Assembly: GCA_035304345.1 (NCBI GenBank)
Contig: DATGQE010000039.1
Coordinates: 1-64,000 of the forward strand
Length of the DNA: 64,000 bases
From: IDS-8 sp035304345
GTDB lineage: Bacteria; Pseudomonadota; Gammaproteobacteria; Steroidobacterales; Woeseiaceae
Reading direction: 5' to 3'
Shown: one piece after another, positions 1 through 8,372 of the stretch
Layout of the letters: each line of letters begins with the position of its first letter
How positions within the stretch are numbered: the first letter of the stretch is position 1
Notes under the pieces: model-generated
Told to the model about the DNA's origin: nothing
The model's input: only the letters and a program-made list of their open reading frames with translations
Database searches by the model: none
Program-made: the position numbers and the translations under genes

Positions 1-627
1 CAACTGGCTCGGCCCGGTCGTGCCGCGTGCCTCCAGGTTCACGACGCTGCCGATCGCGCCGAGCTCCGGCTCGCGCACGAACGCTTCCGCGCTCAGAAGG
101 CCGAGCTCCTCGCCGTCGCCGATCAGGAACCACACGCTCCGGGGCAGCGCCGGCTGCGTGCGCAGGGCGCGCGCGACTTCCAGGATCGCCGCGACGCCGG
201 CGCCGGCATCTCCAGCCCCTGGTCCCGCGGCGACCGAATCGTAGTGTGAGGCCAGCAGCACGCCCGGCTCGGTACCGGTGCCGGGCAAGAGCGCCAGGAT
301 GTTCTCGACCGTCGCGCACGTGTCCCAGCGGTTGCAAACGAAGCGCCGCCGAACCTCCGGCCGGTAGCCGATGCGCTCGAGCTCGGCAACGACCCGGTCG
401 CGCACCGCGGCATTCGCATCGCTGCCCGTCGGGTGCGGCCGGCCATCGCCGAGCAGGCGTGCGAGCACGTCGAAGGCGCGTTCCGCGGAGAACTGGTCGG
501 GCGCGGCATCCCGACCAGCGGCCGGCGGCGGCTTCAGTCCCCACAGGCTCGAAGTCGCAACGAGCGTGAACAGCACAAGTGCGGCAACAGACGACCACGG
601 CCGTCCCGGTCGCTCCCCCGTGGCCAC
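1..627 (-). CDS. M28-family zinc aminopeptidase, membrane-anchored (C-terminus cut by window edge)
   Basis: The visible 209 residues are the N-terminal part of an M28 metallopeptidase, a two-zinc aminopeptidase fold. A hydrophobic segment at about residues 12-30 looks like a signal anchor, so the catalytic domain probably faces the periplasm. The zinc-site motifs are present: SHYDS (His128), the Asp140 of the GDAG stretch, DGEELG (Glu173/Glu174) and NLEARG (Glu199). The start is a GTG at 627: an in-frame stop lies two codons upstream and no ATG precedes it. It follows the acetolactate synthase gene on the same strand with a gap of about 130 bp, which contains a TATAAT-like hexamer (661-666, minus) without a good -35. 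Substrate cannot be inferred. Confidence 0.85.
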   Translation of the reverse strand, partial: MATGERPGRPWSSVAALVLFTLVATSSLWGLKPPPAAGRDAAPDQFSAERAFDVLARLLGDGRPHPTGSDANAAVRDRVVAELERIGYRPEVRRRFVCNRWDTCATVENILALLPGTGTEPGVLLASHYDSVAAGPGAGDAGAGVAAILEVARALRTQPALPRSVWFLIGDGEELGLLSAEAFVREPELGAIGSVVNLEARGTTGPSQL

Positions 628-757
628 GGATCAGGGCCGAAGTGGTGTCGTCATGCGCGGATTATACAGGGAGGCCGCGGATCCGCCTGTGTCCCGATGG
701 GGTTGTTCGATTCAATTCACCACGTAAGCGGCGCTTGCGTGCAAGAGGCTTCGTCGG

Positions 758-2413
758 TCACTCGTTGCGCGTGATCTCCCCGAGCTTGCGGGTCAACACC
801 TGGTTCTCCCGGTAGTCGATCGGCAGCACCACGAGACTCGGCCCTTCCTCCGACAGCGCCTGCTCCAGTACCCCGCGCAGCTCGCGGCTGGCCTCGACCC
901 TGTGCCCGGTCCAGCCGAACGCATGGGCGAGCTCGAGCCAGTCCGGGTTGCCGAAGGCCAGGTCGGAATGCCGCTGGAACTCGTTGTCCTGCTTCCACGC
1001 GATCAGTCCGTAGCCTCCATCCTCCCAGATCATCGCGACGAGCTTCACGCCGAGACGCCTGGCGGTCTCCATCTCCTGCACGTTCATGAGGAATCCGCCG
1101 TCGCCGCAGACGGCGAGCACCTTGCGGTCCGGATGCACCAGGCTGGCGGCGATCGCGCCGGGCAGCGCGAACCCCATCGAGCTGAAGCCGTTCGGAATCA
1201 GGCAGGTGTTCGGCTCATGGCAGTGATAATGGCGCGCAACCCACATCTTGTGGGCACCGACGTCGGACAGCAGGATGTCTTCGCGGCCCAGCACCTGGCG
1301 CACGTCCCACAGCGCTTTCTGCGGCCGGATCGAGCCGACGGTGTCGTCGTCGGCATGCTCGGCGATGTCCTCCCACATCCGGCGGCGCAGCTCGCGCTGG
1401 CGCTCGAGGTCGAACTCGAGATCGGCGCCCGCGCGCGCGACGCGCTCGTTCAGCATCCACAGCGTGTGCGCGAGATCGCCGATCAGCTCGACTTCGGGAT
1501 GGTAGCTCGCGTCGATCTCGGCCGGCAGGAAGTCCGCGTGGATGATCCGCTTGTCGCGGCCCGGGTTCCAGAGCATCGGATGGTACTCGACCATGTCGAA
1601 GCCCAGCGCGATCACGAGGTCCGCCTCGTCGATCGCCAGGGAAATGAGGTCCTTGGTACCGAGGCCGATCGTGTACAGGCAGTAATCGGCGTCCATGTCC
1701 ACGCAGCCCTTGGCCATGAAGGTGCTGATGACGCCGATTCCCGTCTTCTCGCAGAACAGCCGGAGCTGCTTGCTGGCACGCTTCCGGATGCAGCCGTTCC
1801 CTGCCAGGATGACCGGGCGCTGCGCCTTCTTCAGCAGCTCGAAGGCCCGGTCGACGGCCTTGTCGTCGGGCACCGACCGGCGGAAACGGCGCGGCGTCAT
1901 CGGCTTCTCGGCGGTCTCGCGGCTCGCGATGTCCTCCGGCAACTCGATGTGGACCGCGCCTGGCTTCTCCGTGCGCGCGAGCCGCACGGCCTTGCGCACG
2001 ATCTCCGGAATGGTGTCCGGGTGGCGGACGCTGGTTGCCCATTTCGTCACCGGCTCGAACATCGCGACGACGTCCATCACCTGGTGCGACTCCTTGTGCA
2101 GGCGCGTGGTCGAACCCTGGCCCGTGAGCACGAGCATCGGCGAGCGGTCCATGTTCGAGTCGGCGACGCCCGTGATCAGGTTGGTCGCGCCGGGGCCCAG
2201 CGTTCCAAGCGCCCCGGCCGGGTTACCGGTCAGGCGGCCGTAGACTTCGGCCATGAACGCCGCGCCCTGCTCGTGCCGGGTCAGCACGAACCGGATCTTG
2301 CGGGAGTTCTCCAGCGAGAGCATGAAGTGAGCATTTTCCTCGCCGGGGACGCCGAAAATGTACTCGATTCCCTCCTCTTCCAGGCAGCGGACGAAGAGAT
2401 CGGAGGCTTTCAC
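758..2413 (-). CDS. Acetolactate synthase-like ThDP enzyme (AlsS type)
   Basis: A 551-residue thiamine-diphosphate enzyme with the three domains of acetohydroxyacid synthases: the N-terminal PYR domain with the cofactor-activating glutamate (Glu48 in TRHEQGAAF), a central domain, and a C-terminal PP domain with the metal and ThDP motif GDGGFLMN at about residues 438-445. The stretch after that motif resembles catabolic AlsS-type enzymes more than the anabolic FAD-dependent IlvB/IlvG, but related carboligases share the same fold. The expected reaction joins two pyruvates to 2-acetolactate. No small regulatory subunit (IlvN/IlvM) and no acetolactate decarboxylase is adjacent. The ilvC operon about 48 kb away also lacks a synthase gene, so this enzyme could feed either pathway. 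Confidence 0.8.
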   Translation of the reverse strand: MKASDLFVRCLEEEGIEYIFGVPGEENAHFMLSLENSRKIRFVLTRHEQGAAFMAEVYGRLTGNPAGALGTLGPGATNLITGVADSNMDRSPMLVLTGQGSTTRLHKESHQVMDVVAMFEPVTKWATSVRHPDTIPEIVRKAVRLARTEKPGAVHIELPEDIASRETAEKPMTPRRFRRSVPDDKAVDRAFELLKKAQRPVILAGNGCIRKRASKQLRLFCEKTGIGVISTFMAKGCVDMDADYCLYTIGLGTKDLISLAIDEADLVIALGFDMVEYHPMLWNPGRDKRIIHADFLPAEIDASYHPEVELIGDLAHTLWMLNERVARAGADLEFDLERQRELRRRMWEDIAEHADDDTVGSIRPQKALWDVRQVLGREDILLSDVGAHKMWVARHYHCHEPNTCLIPNGFSSMGFALPGAIAASLVHPDRKVLAVCGDGGFLMNVQEMETARRLGVKLVAMIWEDGGYGLIAWKQDNEFQRHSDLAFGNPDWLELAHAFGWTGHRVEASRELRGVLEQALSEEGPSLVVLPIDYRENQVLTRKLGEITRNE

Positions 2414-2881
2414 GTTACTTTTCTCACGCGACGTCGTCGAAGATTCAGCCTAACAGCATCCCGCGCACGGTTGCCAGCGAGGACGGAAGCGAGCGTCCCC
2501 CGGCGTGAGAAGCGACGAAGCCGTGCAGACACCCTGCCCACCCGTTGAGGCACCCTGGAGGTCTGCCAACCAGAACGCGCAATCAAGGGTGGACCGACGG
2601 CGCAGTTGCGATACTGCCCGCACCACGGCCAGCCTGCCGGCTGTACGCCTCGTTGCTGACGCTGACCGGGATCATGAGCACGGGGCCGGCGATCACCTGC
2701 GGCCCTCCCCGCTCGTAACGGCTATTGGGGTCTTGCCGCGGGCCCGGACACGGACGCGTCCTTCCGGCCGCTGCTTCGGAATGTCCTTATTTACCCCGCC
2801 GCCCGGCCGGTGTTTCCTTGCTGTCGTGGCGTTCCAGGTGCCGGCCGTGTGCCGGTTCCTGTTTTGCGGAGGTGCAATGCC
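2414..2881. other. Intergenic region without a convincing gene
   Basis: This stretch of about 470 bases separates the divergent acetolactate synthase gene and a small membrane-protein gene. The open frames here are rich in Arg, Pro and Ala with no domain-like pattern. The only signal I can support is a GGAGG ribosome-binding site at 2868-2872 for the downstream gene. Confidence 0.6.
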
Positions 2882-3076
2882 ATGAGCAAGGGACTTCTCA
2901 TCTACACCGCCTGCCTGTGCGTCGGTGCCCTCGCGGCTTTCCTGCTGATCCTGCCCGAGCACGCCATCCTGGCAGGGATGGCGGTCCTCGCCGCGACCGC
3001 GGCCGTCCTCAGCAAGGCCATTTCCCGGGATTTCCGCCAGATGGAAGTCGTGCGGGAACGGTCGCGAACGGAGTAG
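2882..3076 (+). CDS. Small two-helix membrane protein of unknown function
   Basis: A 64-residue protein with two hydrophobic helices, about residues 5-24 and 27-45, followed by a charged tail. I do not recognise a family. The ATG at 2882 is preceded by GGAGG at 2868-2872 with 9 nt spacing. An ATG at 2877 opens only a two-codon frame (Met-Pro-stop), and the longer frame from 2810 adds only low-complexity sequence. It is convergent with the S9 peptidase gene. Confidence 0.5.
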   Translation: MSKGLLIYTACLCVGALAAFLLILPEHAILAGMAVLAATAAVLSKAISRDFRQMEVVRERSRTE

Positions 3077-3112
3077 GCCTCCTCCGACCCCAAGCGGGCG
3101 CAGCCCAGGCGG

Positions 3113-5143
3113 TCAGCGCCCCTGCCGCACGGTCCGGTCGTACCACCCGAGATACCGCTCGTACCGGTCGCGGATGAAGCTCGGGCGCCGGATGCTGTGC
3201 GCCTCCCCCGGGTACACGACGAGCTGCGTGTCGACCCCGAGGCGCTTCAGCGCCTGGTAGAGCTGCTCGGAATTGTTGATCGGCACGTTCCAGTCCTCCT
3301 TCCCGCCGATCACGAGCGTCGGCGTCGTGACCTTCGCCACGTCGTTGAACGGAGTGATCCGCTCCCACGCTTCCCGCGCTTCCCACGGCAGGCCGAGCTC
3401 CATCTCCCAGACCCGCTGGTAATGATCGTGACCGTAGTTCGAGACGTAGAGCACCTCGCTGGCGCCGGTGATGGCGCCCTTGAAGCGCTGCGATTTCGTG
3501 ATGACGTAATTCGTCAGTATCCCGCCGTACGACCAGCCGCCGACCCCCAGCCGGTCGGGATCCGCATAGCCCTCCGCGATCGCGTAGTCCACGCCCGCGA
3601 GCACGTCCTCGAAATCCTTGTTGCCCCAGTCGGCGAAGATCGCGGCGGAGAAGTCCTGACCGTAGCCGCTCGATCCGCGCGGGTTCGTCAACACCACGAC
3701 GTAGCCGTGCGCGGCAAAGAGCTGGGCCTCCCCGTTGAACGAGAAGTCGTACTGCGACACGGGACCGCCGTGGATGCGCAGGAGCGTCGGGTAGCGCCGC
3801 CCGGCCTGGTAATCGGGCGGCGTCACGATGAAGCCTTCGATCTCGGTCCCGTCGCGGCTCGGGAAAGTCACGTTGCGCACGTCCCCCAGCCGGACACCGC
3901 TCATGAGCTCGTTCGTGTGCGTCAGCCGCCGGTGCCGCTTGCCATCCCACAGGAACACCTCTGCCGGCATGTGCGGCGTGCTGACGAGGACGGCGGCGCG
4001 GCCTGAGCGGTGCAGGTCGAATCCCCTGATCGCGAGATCGCCCGCGACGAGCCGTTGCAGCCGGCCGCTGGCCAGCTCGACACGGGCGAGCTGCTCCTCC
4101 GCGCTGTCCTCCAGGCCGAAGAAGACGGCCTTGCCGTCGGGCGAGAAGACCGGCGAGCTGGCGTTGCGATCCAGGCTCTGCAGCGGCAGGCGCGGCTCTC
4201 CGCCGCGCGCCGGAATGACGGCGAGGTGATTCGTCGCGTACCAGATGAGATCGGGCTCGAGCGAGGTCACGTACGCGATGTGGCGGCCGTCCGGGCTCCA
4301 CGCGGGAGAATGGTCCGCGCCCGGGTTCGTGGTGAGCTGTCGCGGCACGGGCTTTTCCTCGTCGACCGCGACGATCCAGATGTCGGTGTTGAAGTTGCCG
4401 TCCGGGTTGTCGGTGCGGTTGCTCACGAACGCGATGTGGCGGCCGTCGGGGCTCCAGGCCGGCTCGCCGTCGTCGTAATCGCCGAAGGTGAGCTGTCGCG
4501 GCGTGGCACCGCGCCCGTCGACGACGTAGATGTGGGTTCGGCTGTCGTCCAGGTACGGTACGCCGTCCTCCTTGAACTGCAGGCGGTCGATCACCCAGGG
4601 CAGCGGCCGCGGCTCCTCGTTCGCTTCCTGCGCGCGCAGGGCTTCGCGATCTTCCGCGCTCATGTCCTTGATGAGCAACCACATGCGCTGACCGGAAGGT
4701 GCCCAGCCGTAATCGCTCACGCCCTGCGGGACGTCGGTCCAGGCCTGCGCCTCGCCCCCGCGCGTGTCGAGGGTCCAGACCTGCGGCTTCGCTTGCGGAT
4801 CGCCGGGCTTCGTCGCCAGGAAGGCGAGATAGCGCCCATCCGGGCTCCAGCGCGGGGTGGATGCCGACCGGTCGGAGACCGTCATCGGCCGGCTCTCGCG
4901 GCCGTCGGTCGAGACCACGTGCACGGTCGTGATCTTCTTGTCCTTGTCGGTATCGGCGTGCTCGACCACGTAGGCGATCCACTCCCCGTCCGGGCTCATC
5001 CTCGGATCGGAAACGGCCCGCAGCGCGAGCAGGTCGTCGATGGTGAGCGTCCGGCCTGGTTCGCCGGCTGGATGGGCCGGCACCGCGCACAGCATGAGTG
5101 CTGCGGCAATTGCCGTCCGCAGCCGGGCCAAAGTCAGCGACAT
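3113..5143 (-). CDS. S9-family prolyl oligopeptidase / acylaminoacyl-peptidase, exported
   Basis: A 676-residue serine peptidase. It starts with a signal peptide (about residues 1-26, ending near AHPAG). A beta-propeller follows with repeated WSPDGRHIAF-type blades over roughly residues 40-420, then an alpha/beta-hydrolase domain. The catalytic triad can be read as Ser538 in GGWSYGG, Asp617 in GGKEDWNVP and His649 in GEAHS. Members cleave short peptides, often N-blocked or after proline; the propeller restricts access to small substrates. Periplasmic location is inferred from the signal peptide. It stands alone, convergent with the small membrane protein and in the same direction as the upstream GNAT gene. 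Confidence 0.9.
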   Translation of the reverse strand: MSLTLARLRTAIAAALMLCAVPAHPAGEPGRTLTIDDLLALRAVSDPRMSPDGEWIAYVVEHADTDKDKKITTVHVVSTDGRESRPMTVSDRSASTPRWSPDGRYLAFLATKPGDPQAKPQVWTLDTRGGEAQAWTDVPQGVSDYGWAPSGQRMWLLIKDMSAEDREALRAQEANEEPRPLPWVIDRLQFKEDGVPYLDDSRTHIYVVDGRGATPRQLTFGDYDDGEPAWSPDGRHIAFVSNRTDNPDGNFNTDIWIVAVDEEKPVPRQLTTNPGADHSPAWSPDGRHIAYVTSLEPDLIWYATNHLAVIPARGGEPRLPLQSLDRNASSPVFSPDGKAVFFGLEDSAEEQLARVELASGRLQRLVAGDLAIRGFDLHRSGRAAVLVSTPHMPAEVFLWDGKRHRRLTHTNELMSGVRLGDVRNVTFPSRDGTEIEGFIVTPPDYQAGRRYPTLLRIHGGPVSQYDFSFNGEAQLFAAHGYVVVLTNPRGSSGYGQDFSAAIFADWGNKDFEDVLAGVDYAIAEGYADPDRLGVGGWSYGGILTNYVITKSQRFKGAITGASEVLYVSNYGHDHYQRVWEMELGLPWEAREAWERITPFNDVAKVTTPTLVIGGKEDWNVPINNSEQLYQALKRLGVDTQLVVYPGEAHSIRRPSFIRDRYERYLGWYDRTVRQGR

Positions 5144-5313
5144 GGATCGGATTCCTCGTGGTTACTCGTTCTTTCTTCTGCATCCCGACGGGATGCCCCC
5201 TGCGTGTCTCGTCATGCTAAAGCAAGACCGCTCAACCCGATCGCGCTGCCTCACCAAGTGGAACGAGGGAGCGCTGCAGGCGGATGTCTCCCGCGGCCGG
5301 GACGGAGACCGCG

Positions 5314-5919
5314 TCACCTCGGCTCGCGCTGCATGAACCAGTTCGTCACGCCCAGCACGGGTCGCTCGGCGACGACCTCGAAGCCGCCGCGCCGGTACAG
5401 GCGCACGTTGCTTTCCTTGTCCGTCTCGAGATAACCGACGGCGCGGCGCCGATCGAGCTCCTGGACGATCGCCGTCATCAGGGCCGTCCCGATCCCCTGC
5501 CCCTGCAGCTCCGGTGCGACCGCCGCCGGACCCAGGTGCCAGTGATCGACGTCCAGGTCCTGCCGGGCCCAGCTCCGCAGCCAGCGCCGTATCCGCGGCA
5601 GGTGCCGCAACGCGCCCGCGCGCGCGAGGATGCGCAGCATGGCGAGCTTCTCGGTGAGCGGCGGCTGGCATTGACCGGGCGGCACCATCGCGGCCACGCC
5701 CGCGAGCCGCTCGCCCCGGAAAGCACCCAGCACCAGCCCCGTCCGTCGCTGCCGCTCGAGCAAGCGCTCGAACGCGGTCGCGAGCAACGGCTCGATCCGC
5801 GCCTCGCTGCCGGCGAACACGCGCCGGTGCAGCGGGTTGTCGCGCATGCCGGATGCGAGGAGCCGCGCCGCCGGCTCGACCAGCGCGGCCTCCAGCGGCC
5901 TCACGGCGATCGGCGACAA
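5314..5919 (-). CDS. GNAT-family N-acetyltransferase
   Basis: A protein of about 201 residues ending in a GNAT core: a beta strand with the LGPAAV segment followed by the acetyl-CoA pyrophosphate loop PELQGQGIGTAL (the Q/RxxGxG/A signature) and a typical C-terminal strand pair. It should transfer an acetyl group from acetyl-CoA to an amine; the acceptor is unknown. The longest frame starts with TTG at 5919; a GTG at 5904 is an alternative, and neither has a clear ribosome-binding site. It lies 34 bp downstream of a GFA-family gene on the same strand and could share its transcript. Confidence 0.8.
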   Translation of the reverse strand: MSPIAVRPLEAALVEPAARLLASGMRDNPLHRRVFAGSEARIEPLLATAFERLLERQRRTGLVLGAFRGERLAGVAAMVPPGQCQPPLTEKLAMLRILARAGALRHLPRIRRWLRSWARQDLDVDHWHLGPAAVAPELQGQGIGTALMTAIVQELDRRRAVGYLETDKESNVRLYRRGGFEVVAERPVLGVTNWFMQREPR

Positions 5920-5953
5920 GGCCTCTTGCCTGGCTCCGGGTGAGAGGCCTGCT

Positions 5954-6364
5954 TCAGCCCGGGTACTCCTCGAACTCGGGCAGCGCCGCCGCGCTGCAGG
6001 ACCAGCCGGTGCGCGAGCCGGTGAAGATCCGCGCCTGCGGCAACGTGCCCGGGTCCACGTCCAGCGAGCCGGCCGGGATCATCACGAACCGCGCTTCCGG
6101 GGAGAAGCGCGGCACCCGCCCGCCGCATTGGCGACAGAACGCGTTCGTGAAGCGTTTGGCCTCGGGCGGCTTGTAACTCGCGACCTGGTCTTCCCCGCTC
6201 AGCCAGCGCAGCGTGCCCTCGAGGAACAGGTTGCTCGCGTGACCCGTGCCGGTCGCCTTGCGGCAGCGCGAGCAGTGACAGTGATAGAAGCGCGTCACCT
6301 CGCCCGTCGCCTCGTAGCGTACGGTGCCGCACAGGCAGCTCCCCGAGAATGTTCCGTTGCTCAT
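5954..6364 (-). CDS. GFA-family (glutathione-dependent formaldehyde-activating-like) zinc protein
   Basis: A 136-residue protein of the GFA fold. The Cys pairs that bind zinc are visible: SCLCGTVRY near residue 10, HCSRCRKATG near residue 32, and CRQCGG near residue 84. Most family members have no proven activity beyond zinc binding; the name comes from a glutathione and formaldehyde adduct enzyme. It is divergent from a second GFA gene at 6532, and the gap of 167 bp must hold promoters for both. The two share the GSCLCG..R start and are probably paralogs, though clearly diverged in the C-terminal half. Confidence 0.85.
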   Translation of the reverse strand: MSNGTFSGSCLCGTVRYEATGEVTRFYHCHCSRCRKATGTGHASNLFLEGTLRWLSGEDQVASYKPPEAKRFTNAFCRQCGGRVPRFSPEARFVMIPAGSLDVDPGTLPQARIFTGSRTGWSCSAAALPEFEEYPG

Positions 6365-6531
6365 GCTTCACTCCCCTTGTGTCATTGGTCGATGCCGGAT
6401 GAGCCGCCTTCGCGGGTCCCAGGCTGGGCGGCGGGCGGCGAGTGCGGCATCATGCCCTCTCGAGGCTCGCTCCGGCCGGAGATTATCCCAGAGTCCGCAC
6501 GGGCCGACATCCGCCTGCCAGGAGGTGCTGC

Positions 6532-6960
6532 ATGGATCGATTCACCGGAAGCTGCCTGTGCGGCGCCGTGCGGCTCGTCGCCTCCGGCCGCCCCTACCGG
6601 GTCGGCATCTGTCATTGCCTCGACTGCCGCAAGCACCACGGTGCGCTGTTTCACGCTTCCGCCGTGTTCCCGGAAGCCTCGGTCACGATCGAGGGCGAAA
6701 CGCGCGCGTATGCGGGGCGGTCCTTCTGTCCCCGTTGCGGCTCCACGGTTTTCGGCCGCAGCGGCGACGAGGTGGAGGTGAATCTCGGCTCACTGGATGC
6801 CCCCGACCAGCTCACCCCGACCTACGAGCTGTGGACGATCCGCCGCGAGGCGTGGCTGCCGCCGTTCCCGGTCGTGAAGCGCTACGAGCGAAATCGCGAA
6901 GCGACCAGTCGCTTCGAGGGACCGCCGGCGGCGCCTGGCCAGCCGGATCCGGACACGTAG
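6532..6960 (+). CDS. GFA-family zinc protein (second copy)
   Basis: A 142-residue GFA-fold protein with Cys motifs SCLCGAVRL, CHCLDCRKHHG and CPRCGS. The start is ATG 6532, preceded by AGGAGG about 6 nt upstream; the longer frame from 6442 adds residues that do not match the fold. It is divergent from the neighbouring GFA gene and runs toward a DoxX-like gene 89 bp downstream. Its substrate is unknown. Confidence 0.85.
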   Translation: MDRFTGSCLCGAVRLVASGRPYRVGICHCLDCRKHHGALFHASAVFPEASVTIEGETRAYAGRSFCPRCGSTVFGRSGDEVEVNLGSLDAPDQLTPTYELWTIRREAWLPPFPVVKRYERNREATSRFEGPPAAPGQPDPDT

Positions 6961-7049
6961 CGCCTCTCCGCTTGCGGCCTGGCCGTGAATCTGCTGGGAT
7001 GCGACCCGGCACGTCTCCCCGGCCGGGAGCAAGAACAACGGAGAACGAC

Positions 7050-7454
7050 ATGAGCACGACCGCTATGCTCTGGACCGGGCGGATCCTTTCCGGCCTGTTT
7101 GCCCTGTTCCTGCTCGGCGCATCGGTGACGCCCAAGCTGTCCGGCATGCCCGTCGCCGAGGAGACGATGGCAGAGCTCGGCTGGCCTCCCGGCTACACGC
7201 TGATGCTCGGCGTGATCGAGCTCGCCTGCATCGTGCTCTACCTCGTGCCGCGCACGAGCGTGCTCGGTGCGGTGCTGATGACGGGGCTTTTGGGCGGCGC
7301 GATGGCGACGCACATCCGGGCCGAAAGTGCGCTCTTCACCCACACCCTGTTCAGCATCTATCTCGGCCTGTTCATGTGGGGTGGCCTGTGGCTCCGGGAT
7401 CGGCGGCTGCGGAGCGTGTTCCCGATCCGGACGTCCTCCGAGCCAGCGGGATAG
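7050..7454 (+). CDS. DoxX-like family membrane protein
   Basis: A 134-residue integral membrane protein with four hydrophobic helices (about residues 6-27, 48-67, 72-92 and 98-118) and the spacing typical of the DoxX-like family, which is thought to act in quinone-linked redox or to accompany detoxification genes. The start ATG 7050 follows an ACGGAG ribosome-binding site. The longer frame from 6324 runs through the GFA gene and is not real at its N-terminus. It is convergent with the Usp gene. Confidence 0.75.
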   Translation: MSTTAMLWTGRILSGLFALFLLGASVTPKLSGMPVAEETMAELGWPPGYTLMLGVIELACIVLYLVPRTSVLGAVLMTGLLGGAMATHIRAESALFTHTLFSIYLGLFMWGGLWLRDRRLRSVFPIRTSSEPAG

Positions 7455-7505
7455 GCCGCGTTGCAGCCGCCCGCCACGTGAGCCGGGCTACCGCACGGCG
7501 GCGCA

Positions 7506-8372
7506 TCACTTCAAAGCGTCACCGACCGCGAGCCTGAACGGCGGCCGCGGCGGCGCCTTCACGAGCAGCGCGGGACAGCTCAGGCGCTCCAGCAGCGTCT
7601 TCAGGATCAAGGCACGCCCGGGTGCGAAGCGCGCATGCCAGCCGACGACGACCAGGCTCGCCTCCCGTTCCTCGATCGTCTCGAGCAACGCCGTCGCCAC
7701 GTCGCCGCGCCGCAACACGACGTCGGTGATGCGGCGGGCATCGCGGCGATCGCAATCCGAGAGCGCCCGTTCCACGAGCTCGCCCAGGCGATCCGCGTAC
7801 TCGTGATGTAACGCGTCCGCGTAGCGCGTCTGGGCGGCGAGCCCGCCCTCGGTGCCGACGACGTGCACCACCGTCAGCTCCAGGTCCAGCTCGCAGGCGA
7901 GGCGCACGGCGACCGCCAGTGCCTCGTCTGCCGGCGACTCGCCGCTGATCGGCACGACCGCCTTCGTCCAGGGCAGGCTTTCCCGGTAGCCGGGCGGCAG
8001 GACGAGCACCGGAACGTCCGTGCCTTCGATGACCGAGACGGTCACGTGCCCCAGCAGCGGCTCGTGCTCTCCCTTTTCCGCGGACCGGCCACGCGCCGAC
8101 ATGACGATGAGCCCCGCCTCGCAGCGATGCGCGAGGTCGAGCACGGCCTGCTCGGGAATGCTTTCGGACTGGTGCAGGAGAACGTCCTGCCAGAGCCGCT
8201 CGGGAACACGGAGCCGCTCCAGTGCTTCCTTCGGGGGTAACACCGGGTGGCCGGCGCCGAGCACGTGCAGCCTCGCGCGCAGCTCCCCGGCGAGCCATCC
8301 TGCGCACTCGAGACTCTGCGCGGCGATGACGGAGCCGTCGAGCGGCACCAGGATCGGGTCGAAGGCGCTCAT
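7506..8372 (-). CDS. Universal stress protein with two tandem Usp domains
   Basis: A 288-residue protein with two UspA-like domains, about residues 4-143 and 150-285. The first opens with PILVPLDGSVIAAQSLE and the second with KAVVPISGESPADEALAVA, the strand-loop-helix start of the fold. Near the end of each is a nucleotide-loop segment (VMSARGRS and VVGWHARF), degenerate relative to the ATP-binding G-2x-G-9x-G(S/T) motif, so ATP binding is uncertain. The ATG at 8372 overlaps the stop of the HAD-GH65 gene by 4 bp, which implies translational coupling. The much longer frame extending to 11498 is a shadow of that gene. Confidence 0.9.
   Translation of the reverse strand: MSAFDPILVPLDGSVIAAQSLECAGWLAGELRARLHVLGAGHPVLPPKEALERLRVPERLWQDVLLHQSESIPEQAVLDLAHRCEAGLIVMSARGRSAEKGEHEPLLGHVTVSVIEGTDVPVLVLPPGYRESLPWTKAVVPISGESPADEALAVAVRLACELDLELTVVHVVGTEGGLAAQTRYADALHHEYADRLGELVERALSDCDRRDARRITDVVLRRGDVATALLETIEEREASLVVVGWHARFAPGRALILKTLLERLSCPALLVKAPPRPPFRLAVGDALK

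Noticed and set aside
2505..2885. 126-residue frame upstream of the small membrane protein
   Set aside because: Low-complexity Arg/Pro/Cys-rich sequence without domain pattern; the ribosome-binding site fits the shorter gene starting at 2882.
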